Positions 1-12,258 are shown, counted from the stretch's first letter. The stretch: DNA of 64,000 bases from Triticum aestivum (GCF_018294505.1 NC_057810.1:702069852-702133851), one strand, 5' to 3'. Made by a program: numbers and translations. The notes: generated from the letters alone by a model not told the origin.

Positions 1-3000
1 GCAGCTTCTCCAAGGTCCTTCATTGAAAAACACTTATTCAAGTAGGCCTTAATGCTGTCCAAAAGTTCTATATCATTTCCCATCAAAAGTATGTCATCTA
101 CATATAATATGAGAAATGCTACAGAGCTCCCACTCACTTTCTTGTAAACGCAGGCTTCTCCATAAGTCTGCATAAACCCAAACGCTTTGATCATCTCATC
201 AAAGCGAATGTTCCAACTCCGAGATGCTTGCACCAGCCCATAAATGGATCGCTGGAGCTTGCATACTTTGTTAGCATTCTTAGGATCGACAAAACCCTCC
301 GGCTGCATCATATACAGTTCTTCCTTAAGATGCCCGTTAAGGAATGCCGTTTTGACGTCCATCTGCCATATCTCATAATCATAGTATGCGGCAATTGCTA
401 ACATGATTCGGACGGACTTCAGCTTCGCTACGGGAGAGAAAGTCTCATCGTAGTCAACCCCTTGAACTTGTCGATAACCCTTAGCGACAAGTCGAGCTTT
501 ATAGATGGTAATATTACCATCCGCGTCCGTCTTCTTCTTAAAGATCCATTTGTTTTCTATCGCTCGCCGATCATCGGGCAAGTCTGTCAAAGTCCATACT
601 TTGTTTTCATACATGGATTCTATCTCGGATTGCATGGCTTCTAGCCATTTGTTGGAATCTGGGCCCGCCATCGCTTCTTCATAGTTCGAAGGTTCACCGT
701 TGTCTAACAACATGATTTCCAGGACAGGGTTGCCATACCACTCTGGTGTGGAACGTGTCCTTGTGGACCTACGAAGTTCAGTAGCAACTTGATCAGAAGT
801 ACCTTGATCATCATCATTAATTTCCTCTCCAGTCGGTGTAGGCACCACAGGAACGTTTTCCTGAGCTGCACTACTTTCCGGTTCAAGAGGTAGTACTTCA
901 TCGAGTTCTACTTTCCTCCCACTTACTCCTTTCGAGAGAAACTCTTTTTCCAGAAAGGATCCGTTCTTGGCAACAAAGATCTTGCCCTCGGATCTTAAGT
1001 AGAAGGTATACCCAATGGTTTCCTTAGGGTATCCTATGAAGACGCATTTTTCCGACTTGGGTTCGAGCTTTTCAGGTTGAAGTTTCTTGACATAAGCATC
1101 GCATCCCCAAACTTTTAGAAACGACAGCTTAGGTTTCTTCCCAAACCATAATTCATACGGTGTCGTCTCAACGGATTTAGACGGTGCCCTATTTAAAGTG
1201 AATGTAGCTGTCTCTAGAGCGTATCCCCAAAATGATAGCGGTAAATCGGTAAGAGACATCATAGATCGCACCATATCCAATAGAGTGCGATTACGACGTT
1301 CGGACACACCGTTACGCTGAGGTGTTCCAGGCGGCGTGAGTTGTGAAACGATTCCACATTTTCTTAAGTGTGTACCAAATTCGTGACTTAAATATTCTCC
1401 TCCACGATCCGATCGTAAGAATTTTATCTTTCGGTCACGTTGATTCTCTACTTCATTCTGAAATTCCTTGAACTTTTCAAAGGTCTCAGACTTGTGTTTC
1501 ATCAAGTAGACATACCCATATCTACTCAAGTCATCAGTGAGAGTGAGAACATAACGATATCCTCCGCGAGCCTCAACGCTCATTGGACCACACACATCAG
1601 TATGTATGATTTCCAATAAGTTGGTTGCTCGCTCCATTGTTCCGGAGAACGGGGTCTTGGTCATTTTGCCCATGAGGCATGGTTCGCATGTGTCAAATGA
1701 TTCATAATCTAGAGACTCTAAAAGTCCATCAGCATGGAGCTTCTTCATGCGCTTGACACCAATGTGACCAAGGCGGCAGTGCCACAAGTATGTGGGACTA
1801 TCGTTATCAACTTTACATCTTTTGGTATTCACACTATGAATATGTGTAACATTACGTTCGAGATTCATTAAGAATAAACCATTGACCATCGGGGCATGAC
1901 CATAAAACATATCTCTCATATAAATAGAACAACCATTATTCTCGGATTTAAATGAGTAGCCATCTCGTATCAAACGAGATCCAGATACAATGTTCATGCT
2001 CAAACTTGGCACTAAATAACAATTATTGAGGTTTAAAACTAATCCCGTAGGTAAATGTAGAGGTAGCGTGCCGACGGCGATCACATCGACCTTGGAACCA
2101 TTCCCGACGCGCATCGTCACCTCGTCCTTCGCCAGTCTCCGCTTATTCCGCAGCTCCTGCTGTGAGTTACAAATGTGAGCAACGGCACCGGTATCAAATA
2201 CCCAGGAGTTACTACGAGTACTGGTAAGGTACACATCAATTACATGTATATCAAATATACCTTTAGTGTTGCCGGCCTTCTTGTCCGCTAAGTATTTGGG
2301 GCAGTTCCGCTTCCAGTGACCCTTCCCTTTGCAATAAAAGCACTCAGTCTCAGGCTTGGGTCCATTCTTTGACTTCTTCCCGGCAACTGGCTTACCGGGC
2401 GCGGCAACATCTTTGCCGTCCTTCTTGAAGTTCTTCTTACCCTTGCCCTTCTTGAACTTAGTGGTCTTATTGACCATCAACACTTGATGTTCTTTCTTGA
2501 TTTCAACCTCTGCTGACTTCAGCATTGAAAATACTTCAGGAATGGTCTTCACCATCCCCTGCATATTGTAGTTCAGCACAAAGCTCTTGTAGCTTGGTGG
2601 GAGCGACTGAAGGATTCTGTCAATGACCGCCTCGTCCGGGAGGTTGATCTCCAGCTGGGACAGGCGGTTGTGCAACCCAGACATTTTGAGTATGTGCTCA
2701 CTGACAGAACTGTTTTCCTCCATCTTACAACTATAGAACTTGTCGGAGACTTCATATCTCTCGACCCGGGCATGAGCTTGGAAAACCATTTTCAGCTCCT
2801 CGAACATCTCATATGCTCCGTGTTTCTCAAAACGCTTTTGGAGCCCCGGTTCTAAGCTGTAAAGCATGCCGCACTGAACGAGGGAGTAATCATCAGCACG
2901 TGATTGCCAAGTGTTCATAACGTCTTGGTTCTCTGGGATGGGTGCTTCACCTAGCGGTGCATCTAGGACATAATCTTTCTTGGCTGCTATGAGGATGATC

Positions 3001-3101
3001 CTCAGGTTCCGGACCCAGTCCGAATAGTTGCTGCCATCATCTTTCAGCTTGGTTTTCTCTAGGAACGCGTTGAAGTTCATGTTGACATGAGCGTTGGCCA
3101 T
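1..3101 (-). CDS. Copia gag-pol polyprotein, partial (gag, protease, integrase, RT start)
   Basis: Polyprotein of element 1, starting at the ATG at 3101 (protein begins MANAHVNMNF) and open to the window edge, about 1033 codons, without a stop that I could find. In order: retrotransposon gag; CCHC zinc knuckle with all ligands (CFYCKGKGHWKRNC, near 2290-2345); aspartic protease with the DTG triad (VFDTGAVAHIC, about 2165-2200); integrase with the HHCC finger and catalytic core (about 1000-1800), including the SDRGGEY and QLTPPGTPQRNGVSE stretches; then the linker and the RT palm with the YVDDILLMGN motif near position 75-105. The related copy at the right end carries several lesions that are absent here, so this copy may be recent and coding-competent. 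RNase H and the stop codon cannot be judged. Confidence 0.85.
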   Translation of the reverse strand, partial: MANAHVNMNFNAFLEKTKLKDDGSNYSDWVRNLRIILIAAKKDYVLDAPLGEAPIPENQDVMNTWQSRADDYSLVQCGMLYSLEPGLQKRFEKHGAYEMFEELKMVFQAHARVERYEVSDKFYSCKMEENSSVSEHILKMSGLHNRLSQLEINLPDEAVIDRILQSLPPSYKSFVLNYNMQGMVKTIPEVFSMLKSAEVEIKKEHQVLMVNKTTKFKKGKGKKNFKKDGKDVAAPGKPVAGKKSKNGPKPETECFYCKGKGHWKRNCPKYLADKKAGNTKGIFDIHVIDVYLTSTRSNSWVFDTGAVAHICNSQQELRNKRRLAKDEVTMRVGNGSKVDVIAVGTLPLHLPTGLVLNLNNCYLVPSLSMNIVSGSRLIRDGYSFKSENNGCSIYMRDMFYGHAPMVNGLFLMNLERNVTHIHSVNTKRCKVDNDSPTYLWHCRLGHIGVKRMKKLHADGLLESLDYESFDTCEPCLMGKMTKTPFSGTMERATNLLEIIHTDVCGPMSVEARGGYRYVLTLTDDLSRYGYVYLMKHKSETFEKFKEFQNEVENQRDRKIKFLRSDRGGEYLSHEFGTHLRKCGIVSQLTPPGTPQRNGVSERRNRTLLDMVRSMMSLTDLPLSFWGYALETATFTLNRAPSKSVETTPYELWFGKKPKLSFLKVWGCDAYVKKLQPEKLEPKSEKCVFIGYPKETIGYTFYLRSEGKIFVAKNGSFLEKEFLSKGVSGRKVELDEVLPLEPESSAAQENVPVVPTPTGEEINDDDQGTSDQVATELRRSTRTRSTPEWYGNPVLEIMLLDNGEPSNYEEAMAGPDSNKWLEAMQSEIESMYENKVWTLTDLPDDRRAIENKWIFKKKTDADGNITIYKARLVAKGYRQVQGVDYDETFSPVAKLKSVRIMLAIAAYYDYEIWQMDVKTAFLNGHLKEELYMMQPEGFVDPKNANKVCKLQRSIYGLVQASRSWNIRFDEMIKAFGFMQTYGEACVYKKVSGSSVAFLILYVDDILLMGNDIELLDSIKAYLNKCFSMKDLGEA

Positions 3102-4389
3102 TTGATCTACAAGACATATTTTGCAAAAGTTTTAGACTAAGTTCATGATAATTAAGTTCATCTAATCAAATTATTTAATGAACTCCCACTCAGATTAGAC
3201 ATCCCTCTAGTCATCTAAGTGTTACACGATCCGAGTCGACTAGGCCGTGTCCGATCATCACGTGAGACGGACTAGTCATCATCGGTGAACATCTCCATGT
3301 TGATCGTATCTTCCATACGACTCATGTTCGACCTTTCGGTCTCTGTGTTCCGAGGCCATGTCTGTACATGCTAGGCTCGTCAAGTTAACCCTAAGTGTTC
3401 TGCATGTGTAAATCTGTCTTACACCCGTTGTATGTGAACGTAAGGATCTATCACACCCGATCATCACGTGGTGCTTCGAAACGACGAACTTTAGCAACGG
3501 TGCACAGTTAGGGGGAACACTTTCTTGAAATTATTATAAGGGATCATCTTATTTACTACCGCCGTTCTAAGTAAACAAGATGCATAAAACATAATAAACA
3601 TCACATGCAATTATATAGTAGTGACATGATATGGCCAATATCATATAGCTCCTTCGATCTCCATCTTCGGGGCTCCATGATCATCTTCGTCACCGGCATG
3701 ACACCATGATCTCCATCATCATGATCTCCATCATTGTGTCTTCATGAAGTTGTCACGCCAACGACTACTTCTACTTCTATGGCTAACACGTTTAGCAATA
3801 AAGTAAAGTAATTTACATGGCGTTCTTCAATGACACGCAGGTCATACAAAAAATAAAGACAACTCCTATGGCTCCTGCCGGTTGTCATACTCATCGACAT
3901 GCAAGTCGTGATTCCTATTACAAGAACATGATCTCATACATCACAATATATCATTCATCATTCATCACAACTTCTGGCCATATCACATCACATGACAATT
4001 GCTGCAAAAACAAGTTAGACGTCCTCTAATTGTTGTTGCATCTTTTACGTGGCTGCAATTGGGTTCTAGCAAGAACGTTTTCTTACCTACGAATAACCAC
4101 AACGTGATTTTGTCAACTTTTATTTACCCTTCATAAGGACCCTTTTCATCTAATCCGCTCCAACTAAAGTAGGAGAGACAGACACCCGCTAGCCACCTTA
4201 TGCAACTAGTGCATGTCAGTCGGTGGAACCTGTCTCACGTAAGCGTACGTGTAAGGTCGGTCCGGGCCGCTTCATCCCACAATACCGCTGAAGCAAGAAA
4301 ATACTAGTAGCGGCAAGCAAGTTGACAAGATCTACGCCCACAACAAAATTGTGTTCTACTCGTGCAATAGAGAACTACGCATAGACCTA

Positions 4390-4402
4390 GCTCATGATGC
4401 CA
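4390..4402 (-). other. primer binding site of element 1
   Basis: Just downstream of the 5' LTR on the minus strand the sequence reads TGGCATCATGAGC. This resembles the initiator-tRNA-Met complement (TGGTATCAGAGC) used by Copia elements, with small changes. It fixes the direction of the element. Confidence 0.7.
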
Positions 4403-4403
4403 C

Positions 4404-6124
4404 TGTTGGGGAACATTGCAGAAAATAAAATTTTTCCTACGGTTTCACCAAGATCCATCTATGAGTTCATCTAAGCAACGAGTGAAAGGAGAGATGCATC
4501 TACATACCACTTTGTAGATCGCGAGCGGAAGCGTTTAAAAGAACGGGGTTGAGGTAGTCGTTCTCGTCGTGATCCTATCACCGGAGATCCTAGCGCCGAA
4601 CGGACGGCACCTCCGCGTTCAACACATGTACGGTAAGCGTGACGTCTCCTCCGTCTTGATCCAGCAAGGGGGGAGGAGAGGTTGATGATGATCCAGCAGC
4701 ACGACGGCGTGGTGGTGGATGCAGCAGAACTCCGGCAGGGCTTCGCCAAGCTGCTGCGGGAGGAGGACGAGGTGTAGCAGGGGGAGGGAGGCGCCAAGAC
4801 ACACGGGTGCGGCTGCCCTCCCCCTGCCCTCCTTTATATAGCCCCCCCAGGGGGGCGCCAGCCCTGGGAGATGCAATCTCCCAAGGGGGCGGCGGCCAGG
4901 GGGGTGGAGTGCCCCCCAAGGCAAGTGGTGCGCCCCCCCCCCACCTAGGGTTTCCAACCCTAGGCGCAGGGGGGGCCAAGGGGGGGTGAACCAGCCCACT
5001 AGGGTCTGGTTCCCCTCCCACTTCAGCCCACGGGGCCCTCCGGGATAGGCGGCCCCACCCGGTGGACCCCCGGGACCCTTATGGTGGTCCTGGTACAATA
5101 CCGGGTGACCCCGAAACTTTCCCGATGGCCGAAATAGCACTTCCTATATAGTTTTCTTTACCTCCGGACCATTCCAGAACTCCTCGTGACGTCCGGGATC
5201 TCATCTGGGACTCCAAACAACATTCAGTTTGATGCATACTCATATTCATACAACCCTAGCGTCACTGAACCTAAAGTGTGTAGACCCTACGGGTTCGGGA
5301 GACATGCAGACATGACCGAGACAGCTCTCTGGTCAATAACCAACAGCGGGATCTGGATACCCATGTTGGCTCCCACATACTCCTCGATGATCTCACCGGA
5401 TGAACCACGATGTCGAGGGTTCAAGCAACCCCATATACTATTCCCTTTGTCAGACGGTATGTTACTTGCCCGAGACTCGATCGTCGGTATCCCAATACCT
5501 CGTTCAGTCTCGTTACCGGCAAGTCACTTTACTCGTACCGTAATTCATGATCCCGTGACCAGACACTTGGTCACTTTGAGCTCATTATGATGATGCACTA
5601 CCGAGTGGGCCTAGTGATACCTCTCCGTTATACGGACTGACAAATCTCAGTCTCCATCCGTGTCAACCCAACAGACACTTTCGGAGATACCTGTAGTGCA
5701 CCTTTATAGTCACCCAGTTACGTTGTGACGTTTGGTACACCCAAAGCACTCCTACGGTATCCGGGAGTTACACAATCTCATGGTCTAAGGAAGAGATACT
5801 TGACATTGAAAAAGCTCTAGCAAAACGAACTACACGATCTTGTGCTATGCTTAGCAATGGGTCTTGTCCATCACATCATTCTCCTAATGATGTGATCCCG
5901 TTGTCAACGACATCTAATGTCCATAGTCAGGAAACCATGACTATCTGTTGACCAACGAGCTAGTCAACTAGAGGCTTACTAGGGACGTATTGTGGTCTAT
6001 GTATTCACATGTGTATTACGATTTCCGGATAATACAATTATAGCATGAATAAAAGACAATTATCATGAACAAGGAAATATAATAATAATCCTTTTATTAT
6101 TGCCTCTAGGGCATATTTCCAACA
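4404..6124 (-). repeat. 5' LTR of element 1 (1721 bp)
   Basis: On the minus strand it starts TGTTGGAAATATGCCCTAGA at 6124 and ends CCCCAACA at 4404, with the usual TG...CA ends. It aligns along its length with 56266-57982 and with the partial LTR at 63295-64000. The part near 4800-5000 is very GC-rich and holds the promoter TATA box. Several ORFs here are composition artefacts. Confidence 0.93.
4831..4841 (-). promoter_or_regulatory. LTR TATA box (element 1)
   Basis: On the minus strand CTATATAAAGG lies about 430 bases before the LTR end. The same motif sits at the same place in the other BARE-type LTRs of the window (56697-56707 minus and 46337-46344 plus), so it is the likely Pol II core promoter for the element transcript. 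Confidence 0.65.
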
Positions 6125-6125
6125 A

Positions 6126-8353
6126 GGCGAACCAATGCTATTATACATCGCGGCAACCCACCAAGTTGTAAGCGCGATGCTCGTCGTCGAACGAGAAACG
6201 GACGGACACAAGTTCCCTCTCCAAAAATCAGTTTACTACGTGTCCACTGTCCTAACTCCATGCAAGTCACGGTACCCGCATTATCAAAAGATAGCATACG
6301 CGGTGTTCATGGCATCCCGGAAGCTGCGACACTATTTTCAAGAATTTTCAATAACAGTGGCATCCGAAGTACCCCTTAATGATATTATAACCAACCACGA
6401 CGCAACGGGACAGATTGCCAAATGGGCCATCGAGCTCCTCCCGTTCGACATAACTTACAAGCCAAGGCGAGCTATTAAGTCGCAGGTTTTGGCCGACTTC
6501 ATCGCCGAATGGACTGAAGCCGAGCTCCCTAAAGAGTACGGCGCATACTCCAATTGGATCATGCACTTCGATGGCTCCAAAATGTTGGCTGGACTGGGGG
6601 CTGGCGTCGTTCTGACGTCCCCAACCGGAGATACAGTACAATATGTACTTCAAATAATGTACACGGATTCCAACAATGCAGCCGAATATGAGGCCCTTCT
6701 ACATGGTCTCCGGATGGCAGTCTCCATCGGCATTCAGCGCCTAGAGGTCCGCGGGGATTCAAACCTCGCGGTATCCCAAATAAATGGAGACTTTGATGCC
6801 AAGGATCCGAAAATGGCAGATTATCGCAATGCCTTCTTAAAAATGTCAGCTCGGTTTGAGGGGCTCGAATTTCATCACATAGCCCGGGAGAACAACCAGG
6901 CAGCAGACGTGTTGGCACGCATCGGCGCCAAGCGCGATATCGTCCCTCCCAACATCTTCCTTGAGAGGCTATTCAAGCCGTCAATTTCATGGGAGGGAGA
7001 GTCCGGAAACAATAGCCCGGACACAACCACGCTGCCCCTCACCGAACACTCTGACACAGTTGGTGGCTCCGCCACCGAACAACACCGTCCGCCCACACAA
7101 TAATGGCAGTCATTGCCCCATGGATAGAACCATTCCTAGCCTACCTAACTAGGCAGGAACTTCCCGAGGACCAAAAACGAAGCCCGTCACATAGTGTGGC
7201 GATCTAAAGCCTACAAATTCCACGAGGGTAGCTTTATAAGAAAAGCACAACCAGAGTCCCTCAAAGATGTATCTCCGAAGAGGAAGGGCGAAACCTTCTG
7301 GCTGAAATCCATGCCAGACTCGGCGGTCACCACGCCGCAGCCCGGGCCCTCGTAAGCAAGGCCTTCTGTACCGGATTTTATTGGCCGACGACCCGGGCAG
7401 ACGCTCAGGATTTAGTGAAGCGATGTGTCGGTTGCCAATTATTCGCTAATCAAAGCCACATGCCGCCTACCGCCCTACAAACCATCCCCATTACCTGGCC
7501 TTTTGCGGTCTGGGGGCTTGACATGGTTGGACCCCTTAAAGGAGGAACCCACAAGAAAAAATATCTACTGGTTATGGTGGACAAATTCACCAAATGGATA
7601 GAGGCCAAGCCTGTAGAGACGGCCGAATCCGGACCGGTGATAGACTTCATATCCGGGGTTGTACACCGTTACGGCGTCCCCCACAGCATCATAACTGACA
7701 ACGGCACAAACTTTACGGCCGACGAAGTTAAACTCTGCTGCAAAAATATGGGCATCAAGCTCGACTACGCTTCAGTCTATCACCCACAAACTAACGGTCA
7801 AGTTGAACGAGCCAATGGTCTTATTATGAGCGGCATCAAACCCAGACTAGTGCCATCCCTCAAGGAATTAAACACGCACTGGGTAGAGGAGCTTGACTCC
7901 GTACTCTGGGGGCTGCGGACCACGCCGAATCGCACTACCGGATTTACACCATTTTTTATGGTGTACAGCGCAGAGGCAGTGCTGCCCTGCGACATAATTC
8001 ATGACTCACCTCGCGTGCGCATGTACGAAGAAAGAGAAGCCGAGCTTGATCAGCAGGACAGCCTGGACGCATTGGAGGAGGAGCGCGACGTGGCAAAAGC
8101 CCGTTCCGCATTCTATCAACAGTAGGCTCGAAGATACCAAAGCAGAGAAGTACGGGCCAAAACTTATAACGTTGGCAAACTAGTTCTACGCCTGCCGGAC
8201 AAGAAAAAGGACAAACTAAAGCCCAAATGGGAGGGTCCCTTCATAATCGACCAAGTACTGACTGGCGGAGCGTACCGTCTGCGAAACGCATCGGACAACC
8301 GACTTGAGCCGAACCCATGGAACGCAGCACGCCTACGAAGATTCTATGCTTAG
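6126..8353 (+). pseudogene. Gypsy pol fragment: RT end, RNase H, integrase
   Basis: From about 6135 the frame gives the RT connection (YIAATHQVVSAMLVVERE) and the Gypsy-specific tail, then an RNase H domain (about 6556-6940) with FDGSK and the downstream ARENNQAADVLARIG segment, to a TAA at 7101-7103. A degraded linker follows. Integrase resumes at about 7330 (GGHH...RCVGCQLF zinc finger) with LDMVGPL, DNGTNFT and the glutamate in NGQVERANG as DDE residues, to a TAG at 8123-8125. After this stop the same frame continues through an integrase C-terminal segment (KLKPKWEGPF) to the real end at 8351-8353. The internal stops and the interrupting Copia element make it non-functional. Confidence 0.88.
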
Positions 8354-9171
8354 CGCCGGACTCCATGTTCGTCTCCTTCCTCTGTCCCTTTTTTTATTTT
8401 TTCACATTAGCTGTCTGGCATTTCTCTCCTTCTCCCTACCTTTTTTTCTCTTCTCCCAAGCCCTTAGGGGCTTGCTTGCACATCGTCCGCACATACTTGA
8501 CGCGCCACCCGCGCTCATCATACCTGGGGGCTTCTTTATCAGAAGTTTATATAAACGGGCCTCATGCCCAAAACATGTGTTACACTTCCGCATGAACCTT
8601 TTATACAGCATTATATGCATCGATATGACTTAAGTTTTGGCCAAGCTGGGTTGCCTGGCTCCTGTGCTTACCCCTGCGTTCCCGTTCGTTCAGCTAAGTG
8701 GTAAAGGGAGCACCTCTGCGATTGTTACTGCCGGGTCAGCCGGATGTGTACCTCAGACTGGGTGAAGCCGAAAGCTAGCGTTCTTAAGGGAATATTCGGG
8801 CGGTGAACTAAAAGATTATTTTTCTTGTTTATTTATCTACCCCCAGATGCTTTTCTGCTCTTTTTAGCAGTTTGGACATGCACTTTAGGGCATGCCTCCC
8901 AGGGAAAGGAACCCCTAACGGAACTATTCTCCCTGGAAGATGTTTCTTCCTAACCATGTAATATAACATAACTAGTTGGGCACTTGTCTGCTAAAGCAAT
9001 TATGACCCCTACGCCTTGTCTCCATGCATGCCCCGGTTCTTACATAATCCAGAGGGTATTCGGACACACTCTGGACTATAGGGTCCAGAGGTCGAAGCGA
9101 AAAGGTCCGCAATGACAAAGGATCTACAATCCGGCTAGAAGGCATTTTTCATGTCACTTTAAATTACAGAG
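8354..9171 (+). other. 3' non-coding spacer of the Tat-like element
   Basis: Between the pol stop and the antisense gene. It is T-rich near 8390-8460 and has no convincing ORF or RNA gene. I see only retrotransposon non-coding sequence. Confidence 0.6.
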
Positions 9172-11936
9172 TCAATCCGACTCGGTATATTCTTCTTCAA
9201 TACCATCCAACAGGCGGTCTAATTTATAGTCCTGTTGAGAATACTTTGCAGCCAGCTCTACCTGACCATATACTAAACTGACAGGGATCTCCTTTCCGTC
9301 CAGACCCATAGGGCCGACCTCGGCCATGTGGTTTGGGACCGCCTTCGTGTACCGAGTCTTCACCATGGCCCAGGCCTCCCTGCCACTTTGACGACAGGCC
9401 GATATCTTCCACAACCGGAAATGCTGCCGCACTCCCTCAAGCTTCTTTGCAAGCTCCCCAAGGCCTTCGGGCACGGAGAGGGATGGCCACATAGCCTGGA
9501 CGACGCCCTGCATTGCCTGCCGAACTCGTTCGTGCAGTTGCAACAGCTCGGGAAGAAGGTCCCCCGTTGAACCGGGCATTTCCTCCGCAGGACGACCTGT
9601 CAGCATACCTACAGACATAGCTCTGTCAATCGACTTCCTCGCCGAATTTTTTTTTCGAGAATTCGTTCAAGCACTTACTAAAAATGCCGCGTCGAAGTCG
9701 CCGATTCTCCTTTGCGGAAGCAGACAGTTGAATACGAACATCCTTTAGTTCCTCGCCTAGCTGGGTATTGGCATCTTGGAGGTTATTTTTCTCTTGCCGC
9801 ACCCTTGTAAGCACCTTCTCGCCGGCCTTTAGCTGGCGCAGTAGCTGTTGCCTGTCCGGATCTAGTCCGGCGCCATCTGCAATATTATTGTCAGACTTAT
9901 ACACACGCCGCACTTCACAAACTACTTATCTTTCGAAATATATATTACCGGAGGGGGTCTCTGTGGCTCCCCCTGCGGCGGCTAGTGCGGCCTCAAGTTG
10001 GGCCTTGCACTCTTGAAGCTCCTGTGACAGGTGGGTATTCTTTTATGTAAGATCCTGCATAACAAATGATCCTTAAATCAGTTATTCTAACTATTTTAAG
10101 TCTCGGGGGCTACTGGCATATATAACTATCAAAATTCCTCACTCGTATGTCTTTCACATACTGCTCCGTGGCTCTGGCTAGACCATCTTGAGCGGCACGG
10201 AGGTGCGCATCTCCCGAACTAAAGGCATTCAATGCCTGTTGGGAGAAACAAGCGTCACGAAGAATTGTCCGGCGGCGCCTGTGATTCATGGCGCTCTCCA
10301 CCTCAGATCTGGTGGCGGACAATCTGTCGGCATCCTCCGTTGGAGGAGCATCCGACGCGCGCCTTGTGTTCGTCTCCCCTTCCGGACCTGGCGTTGGAGC
10401 CTGGCTGGCGGAGGCTCGATTGGCAACCTCTCCGGACACAGTCCGGCGAGCGCTCTTTTTCCTGAAAAAATCATGAGCGTTAGCATGCCTTCCAGGAATC
10501 TCTCCTTGAAACACGGTGGCGCGCCATACCATTGCGGCGACGTCTCGATCCGCACCGCACTTCTTTTCCGCCTGCTGGGCCGAACTGCCCCTTGTTGGCC
10601 AGCCGCCGCGGGCTCGGCTTCCCGCCTCAAAGGTACCTCCTGCGAAACACCACCGGTATGCATTGATCAGAAATAAGCATGGATGGGTCATGGTATCAGG
10701 GCTTTAGTCACGGTTACCTGGGAAGCTGGATATATTCCGGGGTAATCGGCCGTAATGGCGACCAAAGCATTGTCGATGCTAAGTTGGTGGAACACCCCGT
10801 CGATCAACTCCACCTTTATATCCGGATCCTCTTCGAAGGCAGGATCGAGGGACCGTTCCGGATCCTCGGGTTGTGGAGGCGGGCTGTGTATATCCTCTAC
10901 AGCCCGGCGCAGTTCCTGTGCCGAAATCACAAAGTGAGATACTTAACCGTGGGAATGGGGATCGGATGAGCAAAAAGAAATGTCCGCTTACCCAGCTTCA
11001 AGCATTGTTCATAGAAAATCCGTTCAATGGACTAACACGGAGAAAATCCTCCTTTTCCCCTTTGTACAGGCCGAACAAGATCTTCACCAGATCAGCGACC
11101 GATCCCGGCCCCTTACGTCCATGAGGGGTGGCATCATCCTCCCCATTGAAAGCCCACATGGGGTGGCCCCTATATTGGAGCGGCTGCACCCCCTGCATAA
11201 TGCATGTGGCCATGACCCCAATCATGGTCAATCCGGAATGAGCCAATAATCTTATTCGGCCCATCAGGTACAGGACGTCCCTGTCGTTCTCCCGTTGAGG
11301 GCTCCGCGGACGCCAACTTAGGCGTTTCTTCAGAGGAGCATTACTGAACTCCGGGAGGCCGATCCGAACTGGATCCGGTAGCGGGGCGTCTTCTATATAA
11401 AACCATTCCGAAGGCCAGTCTTCGGACGCCTTCTTCGGGGTTCCGGATAGATATCCGGTCCCGGCGATGCGCCATAGTTCGGCTCCGCCCACTTGATATA
11501 TTGACCCCTCATGAGAACGGGGTACGAGGCAGAATAATCTCTTCCACAGCGCAAAATGAGCCTCGACGCCCAAGAATAGCTCGCAAAGGGCCACGAAGCC
11601 CGCGATGTGCAGAATGGAGGCAGGCGTAAGGTGGTGCAGCTGGAGGCCGTAGAACTCCAGGAGCCCCCGGAGAAACGTATCTATTGGAAATCCGAGTCCT
11701 CTTATTAGATAAGGGACAAAGCATACCCACTCTCCTTTGGAGAAATTGGGGACGCTCTCTGCCTGTTTTCCGCCCTTATAGGTGGTGAGTCCGGCTCGAA
11801 CCGGAACCATGAAGGCTGGGGCAAGAAATCCCTTGGTTTGGAGCGCCACTAGCTCGCTGTGCGGGACTGAGCATCTCTCGCAATCTCCAGGCTGAGGGCT
11901 GGGAGCGCGAGAGGAGGAGCCGCATCGACTGTCCAT
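9172..11936 (-). pseudogene. antisense multi-exon gene of a Tat-like Gypsy element (gypsy-type transposon / Transposase_28-like)
   Basis: Open segments on the strand opposite to pol, in the order expected of one gene. The first, 10998-11936 (312 codons, ATG at 11936), resembles the plant 'putative gypsy type transposon' family (PF04195-like): a conserved globular part with LRGLLEFYGLQLHHLTPASI and FVALCELFLGVEAHF. Further segments are 10688-10930 (acidic, proline-rich), 10110-10691 (charged, low complexity), 9626-9913 (coiled-coil, rich in Q, K, E and L) and 9172-9618 (helical, ends IEEEYTESD). They are separated by short gaps that look like introns, but I did not fix each splice site. The function of such antisense ORFs is not established. 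A TATA box lies upstream (12017-12028). It could be intact or decayed; I call it a pseudogene because its host element is broken. Confidence 0.6.
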
Positions 11937-12016
11937 GATGGAATGGATTTTTGTCAGAGGCGCTCCGATGAATACTCGCAGAAGGAAGATAGTATGATTC
12001 GGATCTAGATCCTCGT

Positions 12017-12028
12017 CTCTTTTTATAG
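12017..12028 (-). promoter_or_regulatory. candidate TATA box of the antisense gene
   Basis: On the minus strand CTATAAAAAGAG lies about 80-90 bases upstream of the ATG at 11936, a normal plant Pol II spacing. It suggests that the antisense gene has a promoter separate from the LTR. Confidence 0.5.
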
Positions 12029-12258
12029 GCGGCTCATTTGCGCAGCAAGGGGGGGATGTAAAAATACCCTGGCTTTTCGCATTCGTTCGACACGTGGAAA
12101 ATGGCCTTTATTGGGCGTGGAAGCCTAGGAGCGCAACATTTATCAGAAGCCGGACACTATTCTACAAGTATATGGAGCTGGAGAAGAACCCGCCTTGCAA
12201 TGCCGAAGACAATTTGTGCACCGGACTCGTCGCCATTGAAGCCTGGTTCGGGGGCTAC

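Larger units (their letters stand above)
1..6124 (-). mobile_element. Copia LTR retrotransposon, BARE1/WIS/Angela type, cut by window start (element 1)
   Basis: Minus-strand element made of a 5' LTR (4404-6124), primer binding site, leader, and gag-pol reading towards position 1. Its RT 3' part, RNase H, polypurine tract and 3' LTR lie outside the window. It is nearly the same sequence as the element at 56266-64000 (offset about 58,893), which supports both borders. It interrupts a Gypsy pol gene that resumes at 6125; the five bases after the LTR, AGGCG, are the presumed target duplication, whose partner is off-window. Family assignment rests on the LTR start and the protein motifs and is firm at group level, not at subfamily level. 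Confidence 0.93.

Noticed and set aside
4471..5140. Overlapping proline/glycine-rich ORFs in the LTR of element 1 (also at 56300-57000 and 63330-64000)
   Set aside because: They come from GC-rich LTR promoter sequence, differ in each frame and have no domain.
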